From positions 1 through 5,444 of the forward strand of contig SXSX01000017.1 in the NCBI GenBank assembly GCA_005793295.1: a DNA stretch of 5,444 nucleotides. The letters are read 5' to 3'. Every line of letters starts with the position of its first letter. Position 1 is the first letter of the stretch. Origin of the DNA: Burkholderiales bacterium (GTDB taxonomy: Bacteria > Pseudomonadota > Gammaproteobacteria > Burkholderiales > Burkholderiaceae_C). Under the pieces are notes generated by a model that was not told the origin of the DNA, did not search any database, and saw nothing but the letters and a program-made list of their open reading frames with translations. Below, piece after piece: positions 1-4,009 of this stretch. A program made the translations under genes and the position numbers.

Positions 1-246
1 ACCGATGGACGCATGGCCACGGTTGCGGTGAACGAATTTATTTTTAAACAACCCGTTCGCGTCGGCGACATCCTTTCCTTCTTTTCTAAGGTGGTTCGCA
101 TTGGTCGAACCTCGATTACTGTGAAAGTGGAGGTTTTCGCGGAGCGCTACCGAAGTCAGGGAACCTATATCAAAGTCACTGAGGCCTCCTTAACCTATGT
201 GGCGATTGATGACAACGGAAAACCCAGAGAAATACCCCGCAAATAA
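1..246 (+). CDS. yciA: Acyl-CoA thioesterase, YciA-type hotdog fold (5' truncated)
   Basis: This is the C-terminal 81 residues of a small hotdog-fold acyl-CoA thioesterase, which hydrolyses acyl-CoA to free acid and CoA in the cytoplasm. The reading frame is open from base 1 (TDGR before the first Met), and DGRMATVAV aligns with the HGRVVTVRV segment inside E. coli YciA. The ATG at 13 is therefore an internal Met, not the start. Other family marks are the strand FKQPVRVGDILSF, the segment SITVKVEVFAE, and the ending YVAIDDNGKPREIPRK, which matches the usual C-terminus (VAVDxxGKPRxxP). YciA proteins are about 130 residues, so roughly 50 are missing, including the segment (NANGDIFGGW-like in E. 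coli) that carries the catalytic Asp. The stop is TAA at 244-246. It lies 132 bp before livH on the same strand, and co-transcription is possible but not shown. Family assignment is confident; substrate preference cannot be read from this fragment. Confidence 0.87.
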   Translation, partial: TDGRMATVAVNEFIFKQPVRVGDILSFFSKVVRIGRTSITVKVEVFAERYRSQGTYIKVTEASLTYVAIDDNGKPREIPRK

Positions 247-378
247 AAAAGGGATTTCCCGAGTTCAAAATAGAAAAAGTCACGCGAGAGACAAGTAATT
301 CCTCTCAACTAGTAAGAACCCTATCAAGAGAAATTCATTCTCAAGATATAAACGAACTGCACCACATGAGGAGAAAAA
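247..378 (+). other. Intergenic leader between thioesterase and livH
   Basis: This A/T-rich 132-bp gap is the only place in the window with room for a promoter for the liv operon. It holds a series of small inverted repeats: GGGA/TCCC at 251-260, GAGAG/CTCTC at 286-290 and 302-306, and GAGAA/TTCTC at 328-332 and 338-342. A 6-bp direct repeat, TCAAGA, occurs at 324-329 and 341-346. The strongest element, the 9-bp repeat at 354-387, is listed separately. There is no convincing Rho-independent terminator for the thioesterase, since no GC-rich stem is followed by a T tract on the + strand. Readthrough from the upstream gene therefore remains possible. Confidence 0.6.
347..352 (+). promoter_or_regulatory. 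Possible -10 box of a livH promoter (weak)
   Basis: TATAAA at 347-352 matches five of six bases of the sigma-70 -10 consensus and is the best candidate in the gap. At 17-bp spacing the -35 position would be 324-329 (TCAAGA), which matches TTGACA at only three positions. The call therefore rests on the -10 alone, or on an activator helping. A start from this box would fall near base 359. That leaves a leader of about 20 nt and cuts into the left arm of the inverted repeat at 354-362. Low confidence; the operon may instead be transcribed from further upstream. Confidence 0.25.
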
Positions 379-387
379 GTGCAGTTC
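354..387 (+). promoter_or_regulatory. Inverted repeat/hairpin enclosing the livH ribosome binding site and GTG start
   Basis: GAACTGCAC at 354-362 is the exact reverse complement of GTGCAGTTC at 379-387. Two more A-T pairs (351-352 with 389-390) lie beyond a single mismatch. The 16-nt loop at 363-378 contains the Shine-Dalgarno AGGAG at 369-373, and the first three bases of the right arm are the livH GTG start codon. In RNA this would display the Shine-Dalgarno while burying the start codon. As DNA it could be a dyad operator of about 34 bp next to the weak -10 box. The repeat is seen directly; any regulatory role is inferred. Confidence 0.5.
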
Positions 388-1254
388 TTTCAATTGTTGA
401 TTAGCGGGGTTGCACAGGGGTGCATCTACGGACTGATCGCGCTGGGCTTCGTGCTCATTTACAAAGCCACTGAAACGGTGAGTTTTGCCCAAGGCGAACT
501 CATGATGCTGGGGGCTTTTGCGTGCTTGGTAGCGATGACGATGTTCGGTTTACCGTATTGGGTTTCTATTTTGGGGGCCATTTTGGTCATGGCCTTGTTA
601 GGCATGTTGATCGAGCTCGCTGTCATTCGCCCCATTTTGGGGCAGCCTGCGTTTTCTATAGTGATGCTCACCATCGGCATTGGCTACGTGGCCCGCGGCC
701 TCATCACCATGATTCCAAATATCGGGACGGATACTTTGGCGCTTCCTGTCCCTTATAAAGACGAGCTCTGGAAAGCCGGCGGCCTCGTTCTCAACGTTGA
801 GCACATGGTCGTTATCGCTGCCACAGGCGTGCTGTGCGTCTTACTGTTCGCCCTTTTTCGCTACAGCAAGCTCGGCATCGCTATGCAAGCGGCCTCTCAA
901 AACCAGCTCGCCGCCTATTACATGGGCATCCCAGTCAAACGGCTTAACGGCATTGCCTGGGGCTTGGCCGCGGCGGTGGCTTGTATTGCCGGAATGCTGT
1001 TGGCGCCCATTACCTTTGTTCACGCCAATATGGGCTTTATCGGTCTCAAGGCCTTTCCTGCGGCGGTGGTCGGCGGATTTGGCAGCCTGCCAGGCGCCAT
1101 TGTGGGCGGCTTGGTGATTGGCTTAGTGGAATCGTTCTCTGGTTTTTACTTGCCTGACGGCTTTAAAGACACCGCCGCCTATATCGTGGTGCTGATCATG
1201 CTGATGGTCAAACCCAACGGTTTGTTTGGCGAACAACTGCGTAAGAAAGTTTGA
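379..1254 (+). CDS. livH: Branched-chain amino acid-type ABC transporter permease LivH
   Basis: This 291-residue inner-membrane permease is one half of the channel of a HAAT-family ABC importer and pairs with LivM. The length is normal for LivH. Diagnostic stretches are GVAQGCIYGLIALGFVLIYK (residues 10-29), the NFAQGE-like VSFAQGELMMLGAF (34-47), and the cytoplasmic coupling region around AASQNQLAAYYMGIPVKRLN (171-190). The last conserved stretch is AFPAAVVGGFGSLPGAIVGG (225-244) followed by LVIGLVES. Hydrophobic segments at about 5-30, 41-57, 60-80, 93-112, 140-160, 192-212, 222-250 and 262-277 fit a polytopic protein. The start is GTG at 379, chosen because AGGAG at 369-373 sits 5 nt upstream and the hydrophobic first helix begins at once, as in homologues. 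No in-frame ATG gives a better N-terminus. The stop TGA ends 1 nt before the livM ATG. The family is certain; the substrate is not. Confidence 0.95.
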   Translation: MQFFQLLISGVAQGCIYGLIALGFVLIYKATETVSFAQGELMMLGAFACLVAMTMFGLPYWVSILGAILVMALLGMLIELAVIRPILGQPAFSIVMLTIGIGYVARGLITMIPNIGTDTLALPVPYKDELWKAGGLVLNVEHMVVIAATGVLCVLLFALFRYSKLGIAMQAASQNQLAAYYMGIPVKRLNGIAWGLAAAVACIAGMLLAPITFVHANMGFIGLKAFPAAVVGGFGSLPGAIVGGLVIGLVESFSGFYLPDGFKDTAAYIVVLIMLMVKPNGLFGEQLRKKV

Positions 1255-1255
1255 C

Positions 1256-2332
1256 ATGCGTTTTATTTTTAAAACCGATTACGCGCAAGACATCCACCTC
1301 GCCAAACACGGCGGCCATATTTTTTGGTACAGCCTCCTGATGGTGCTGTTGGTTGCTGCGCCGTGGCTTTTTGCTGAATACTGGTTGGCGCAACTCACCT
1401 TTATTTTGATCTACAGCATCGCCGCTTTGGGCATCATGCTCTTGGCAGGCTTTACTGGGCTGTTCTCGCTAGGACATGCCGCCTTTTTAGGCGTTGGCGC
1501 ATATACCCAAGCCGTTCTCACCAACGCGGGCATACCTTTCCCCTTGGCTTTGGCCTGTGCGGCCGGATTTTCTGCCGCGGTGGGCTGGATCGTGGGTTTA
1601 CCCGCGCTGCGGCTCAAGGGCATCTATCTCGGCATGGCAACGCTGTCGTTTGGATTTATTGTCGAAGAAGTCTTAGCGCGATGGGAGTCAGTCACCGGCG
1701 GAAATGCGGGAATCAATATCAAAGCCCCCAACCTCTTTGGCTGGGTCTTAGCGTCAGAAGAGCAGTTTTATTTCCTTTGCCTGGCCCTCACGGTCTTGGC
1801 GACTTTTGGGATTATGAATTTGTTGCGCTCCCCCACAGGCCGCGCATTTGTTGCCATTCGCGATTCTGAAATATCTGCCCAAAGCATGGGCATCCACTTG
1901 GCCCATTACAAAACCCTGTCGTTTGCTTTGTCAGCTGCTTTGGCTGGGGTTGCTGGGGCTTTGTACGCGCACAAGCTGCACTTTATTTCGCCTGACCAAT
2001 TCAATATTTTGCAGTCGATTGACTTGCTTCTCATGATTGTGATTGGTGGTTTGGGCTCGGTCCACGGCGCTTTCTTAGGGGCCATCTTTTTAATTACTGC
2101 GCCCCAAATGATTTCTCTGGTGAAAGACTATTTACCTGCGGTAGTCGGTCAAGCCCCTGGATTACAAGGTGTGGTCTATGGCGCCGTCCTGATTGGCTTT
2201 GTGCTCTTTGAACCCATGGGCCTATATGGCCGCTGGCTCAAAATTCGAACCTATATCGAAATGTTCCCGTTCTACCGCAAGGGCATGTTCAAGCGGCAAA
2301 AGTCCTTCCAAAAATCGGACCGTCTCAAATGA
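1256..2332 (+). CDS. livM: Branched-chain amino acid-type ABC transporter permease LivM
   Basis: This 358-residue protein is the second permease of the importer. It carries the LivM hallmarks YSIAALGIMLLAGFTGLFSL (53-72) then GHAAFLGVGAYT (73-84), GLPALRLKGIYLGMATLSFG (114-133), the cytoplasmic loop GRAFVAIRDSEISAQSMGI (195-213) with ALAGVAGALYAH (228-239), and the late block IGGLGSVHGAFLGA (263-276). The N-terminus up to about residue 22 is polar, with membrane segments from about 23 onwards. The C-terminus ends in a basic tail, RKGMFKRQKSFQKSDRLK (341-358), beyond the last helix. The ATG at 1256 is preferred to the TTG at 1226: TTG would overlap livH by 29 bp and add MANNCVRKFD, which lacks family resemblance. 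Only a weak purine-rich stretch precedes the ATG, and the 1-nt gap from livH suggests coupled translation. The TGA at 2330-2332 overlaps the livG ATG. Confidence 0.95.
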   Translation: MRFIFKTDYAQDIHLAKHGGHIFWYSLLMVLLVAAPWLFAEYWLAQLTFILIYSIAALGIMLLAGFTGLFSLGHAAFLGVGAYTQAVLTNAGIPFPLALACAAGFSAAVGWIVGLPALRLKGIYLGMATLSFGFIVEEVLARWESVTGGNAGINIKAPNLFGWVLASEEQFYFLCLALTVLATFGIMNLLRSPTGRAFVAIRDSEISAQSMGIHLAHYKTLSFALSAALAGVAGALYAHKLHFISPDQFNILQSIDLLLMIVIGGLGSVHGAFLGAIFLITAPQMISLVKDYLPAVVGQAPGLQGVVYGAVLIGFVLFEPMGLYGRWLKIRTYIEMFPFYRKGMFKRQKSFQKSDRLK

Positions 2333-3168
2333 CAGATATTCTCCTTTCAGCAAAAAATTTAAGCGTACGCTTTGGCGGCGTATTGGCGGTGAACCAAGTC
2401 AGCTTTGACGTCAAAAAAGACGAGGTCTTCACCCTCATCGGTCCTAATGGCGCGGGCAAGACCACGGTCTTTAATTTAATCAGCCGCATCTACACCCCCA
2501 CGACCGGAAGCATCGACTACGTTGGCCCGAGCGGAAAAATCACGCTCACCGACCAAGCACCTCAAAACGTCGCAGAACTCGGTATCGCACGCACCTTTCA
2601 AAACATCGAATTGTTTGAACACGCCTCGGTGCTAAATAACTTGCTCATTGGCCGACACACCCACCGGAAAACGGGTCTTTGGCAAGACCTATTTTTCACA
2701 GCACATACCCGCGAAGCCGAATTGCGCTCGCGTGAAAAAGCCGAAGAGGTGATCGACTTCTTAAACCTTCAACACTACCGAGATACTTTTGTGGCCGGCC
2801 TGCCCTACGGCGTTCGCAAAGTGGTTGAGCTAGCTCGCGCATTGTGTACTGAGCCTTCTTTGCTTTTGCTCGATGAGCCTTCCTCGGGTTTGAATGTAGA
2901 AGAAACCGACGACATGGCGTTTTGGATACAAGATATCCAACACGAACTCGGAATTTCCGTTTTGATGGTGGAGCACGATATGACTTTGGTCTCCAAGGTC
3001 TCTGACCGTGTCTTGGCTATGAACCAAGGCGAAGTTCTCGCGATGGGCACACCCCGCGAAGTACAAACCGACCCCGGCGTGATTGAGGCGTATTTAGGAT
3101 CGGAGGACGATGTGTCCTCTCTGCGCCGACCCAGCGGCAGCACATTTCACACAGGAGCTTCAGCATGA
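2329..3168 (+). CDS. livG: ABC transporter ATP-binding protein LivG
   Basis: This 279-residue cytoplasmic ATPase subunit powers the LivHM channel. Walker A is GPNGAGKTT (38-46), the Q-loop is ARTFQN with Gln91, the signature loop is LPYGVRKVVELARAL (158-172), Walker B is LLLLDEP with Asp182 and Glu183, and the His switch is His216 in VEHDM. The LivG-type insertion between the Q-loop and the signature (about 105-150) is present. The signature departs from LSGGQ and also from the LxYGQ seen in E. coli LivG, with Val at the fifth position. After the usual ending EAYLG (253-257) there is a tail of about 22 residues rich in Ser, Arg and Asp. The start ATG at 2329 overlaps the livM stop by 4 nt (ATGA), and no strong Shine-Dalgarno is visible, so coupling to livM is likely. 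The TGA at 3166-3168 overlaps the livF ATG in the same way. Confidence 0.95.
   Translation: MTDILLSAKNLSVRFGGVLAVNQVSFDVKKDEVFTLIGPNGAGKTTVFNLISRIYTPTTGSIDYVGPSGKITLTDQAPQNVAELGIARTFQNIELFEHASVLNNLLIGRHTHRKTGLWQDLFFTAHTREAELRSREKAEEVIDFLNLQHYRDTFVAGLPYGVRKVVELARALCTEPSLLLLDEPSSGLNVEETDDMAFWIQDIQHELGISVLMVEHDMTLVSKVSDRVLAMNQGEVLAMGTPREVQTDPGVIEAYLGSEDDVSSLRRPSGSTFHTGASA
3153..3157 (+). promoter_or_regulatory. Ribosome binding site of livF
   Basis: AGGAG lies 7 nt before the livF ATG at 3165, inside the last codons of livG. It is the clearest internal Shine-Dalgarno of the four transporter genes. It fixes the livF start at the ATGA overlap, and livF can probably initiate independently as well as by coupling. 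Confidence 0.7.
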
Positions 3169-3962
3169 GCAGTTTGCCCCCTTCTGTGAGTGACACCCCC
3201 GTACTCAAACTCTTGAACGTTGAAAGCGCGTATGGGCCCATCAAAGCCATTCGCGGCGTGAGTTTGCAAGTTCGTCGTGGCGAGATTGCGACCGTTTTGG
3301 GCTCTAACGGCGCAGGCAAAACAACCATCCTTAAAACTATTTCTGGAATCATTGACCCGCGCAAAGGATCGATTGAATTCAAAGGGCAAGACATCACCGC
3401 GAAAGACCCCGCCTTCATCGTGCAACAGGGTTTAAGCCATGTACCTGAAGGGCGTGAAGTCTTCCCCTTGCTCAGCGTGCATGACAATTTACTGATGGGC
3501 GCCTATACCCGAACCGACCGCGACGGCGTTGCCAAGGACATTGAAACTGTGTTTGCTTACTTTCCCATTTTGAAAGAACGCACAGCCCAAGACGCGGGCT
3601 TGCTTTCGGGTGGGCAACAGCAAATGCTTTCTATCTCCCGGGCCTTGATGGCCAATCCGGACCTGATGTTGCTCGATGAACCGAGTTTGGGTTTGTCGCC
3701 CAAACTCACGAAAGAAATTTTCGAGATCGTGGTGCGTATCAACCGCGAACGTGGAACCACTATTTTGCTGGTGGAGCAAAACGCCAACATGGCGCTGAAC
3801 GCCTCGGATTACGGTTACGTTTTAGAAAATGGTCGGATTGTGATGGAAGACACTTGCGCCCATCTGCGCGAAAAAGAAGACATCAAAGAGTTTTACTTGG
3901 GCCTCAAAGAAGAGGGTGTGCGCGATGAGCGGCGCTGGAAAAAGAAAAAGACTTGGAGATAA
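3165..3962 (+). CDS. livF: ABC transporter ATP-binding protein LivF
   Basis: This 265-residue protein is the second ATPase subunit, the partner of LivG. Walker A is GSNGAGKTT (46-54), and the canonical signature is LSGGQQQ (147-153). Walker B is LMLLDEP (Asp171, Glu172) followed by SLGLSPKL. VEQNANMAL (203-211) has Gln205 where most ABC ATPases have the switch His. The segment SHVPEGREVFP (91-101) replaces the usual Q-loop Gln with Glu. Both substitutions are normal in LivF and separate it from LivG. The N-terminus is about 10 residues longer than in E. coli LivF. The protein ends with a strongly basic tail, RDERRWKKKKTWR (253-265), beyond the usual end at about FYLG (243-246). The start ATG at 3165 is supported by AGGAG 7 nt upstream and by the 4-nt overlap with livG. 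A perfect 9-bp inverted repeat lies within the gene at 3683-3707. Confidence 0.95.
   Translation: MSSLPPSVSDTPVLKLLNVESAYGPIKAIRGVSLQVRRGEIATVLGSNGAGKTTILKTISGIIDPRKGSIEFKGQDITAKDPAFIVQQGLSHVPEGREVFPLLSVHDNLLMGAYTRTDRDGVAKDIETVFAYFPILKERTAQDAGLLSGGQQQMLSISRALMANPDLMLLDEPSLGLSPKLTKEIFEIVVRINRERGTTILLVEQNANMALNASDYGYVLENGRIVMEDTCAHLREKEDIKEFYLGLKEEGVRDERRWKKKKTWR
3683..3707 (+). repeat. Intragenic inverted repeat in livF
   Basis: GAGTTTGGG at 3683-3691 and CCCAAACTC at 3699-3707 are perfect reverse complements separated by a 7-nt loop (TTTGTCG). The stem lies over the codons for PSLGLSPKL, just after Walker B. No T tract follows, so it is not a standard terminator. It may be a chance result of coding constraints (repeated Leu, Gly and Ser codons), though the stem is as long as that at livH. 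Confidence 0.45.
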
Positions 3963-3964
3963 CG

Positions 3965-4009
3965 ATGCAAACCCCAACCGTTTATTTTTCCCTTGAGGTC
4001 CGTTCATGA
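3965..4009 (+). CDS. Possible 14-residue leader peptide between livF and the ligase
   Basis: A short open frame encodes MQTPTVYFSLEVRS. GGAG at 3955-3958 lies 6 nt before its ATG, and its TGA (4007-4009) overlaps the ATG of the ligase (4006-4008) as ATGA. This is the same junction type used between livM/livG and livG/livF. Ribosomes ending livF (TAA at 3960-3962) could re-start here 2 nt later and hand over to the ligase. I do not recognise the peptide. It may be a coupling mini-ORF, the remnant of a lost gene, or chance. Its sequence resembles no known attenuator leader, with no run of one amino acid. Confidence 0.3.
   Translation: MQTPTVYFSLEVRS
3995..3998 (+). promoter_or_regulatory. Ribosome binding site of the acyl-CoA ligase
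   Basis: GAGG sits 7 nt before the ATG at 4006 and supports that start for the ligase. It lies within the mini-ORF, so ribosomes translating the mini-ORF would cross it. Confidence 0.6.

Noticed and set aside
13..15. ATG at 13 as the start of the thioesterase
   Set aside because: The frame is open upstream, and the residues before it (DGR) align with the inside of YciA, so this Met is internal to a gene cut by the window edge.
245..260. A tract plus GGGATTTCCC after the thioesterase stop as a terminator
   Set aside because: The stem is only 4 bp with a 2-nt loop. The A tract precedes it on the + strand, and no T tract follows, so it lacks the features of a Rho-independent terminator for this gene.
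366..404. 12-codon ORF (MRRKSAVLSIVD) overlapping the livH start
   Set aside because: Its ATG lies just before the livH Shine-Dalgarno, with no ribosome binding site of its own, and it ends inside livH in another frame. It is most likely chance.
797..1117. Same-strand out-of-frame open frame of 106 codons within livH
   Set aside because: It overlaps the conserved LivH core in another frame. Its Trp/Pro/Arg-rich translation is typical of a shifted reading of a membrane gene.
1226..1255. Upstream TTG start for LivM
   Set aside because: It would add ten non-conserved residues and overlap livH by 29 bp. The ATG at 1256, one base after the livH stop, fits the operon's packing better.
1933..1962. 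Repetitive GCTTTGGCTGGGG-like stretch in livM
   Set aside because: It encodes the conserved AALAGVAGAL segment. The repetition follows from Ala/Gly/Leu coding and is not a separate repeat element.
2805..3143. Antisense open frame of 112 codons opposite livG
   Set aside because: It mirrors the conserved LivG Walker B and His-switch region, shows no protein family features and has no supporting context.
3017..3487. Antisense open frame of 156 codons across the livG/livF junction
   Set aside because: It lies wholly opposite two well-supported genes, has no recognisable domain and a composition rich in Pro, Arg and Ser. It is best explained as a codon-usage shadow.
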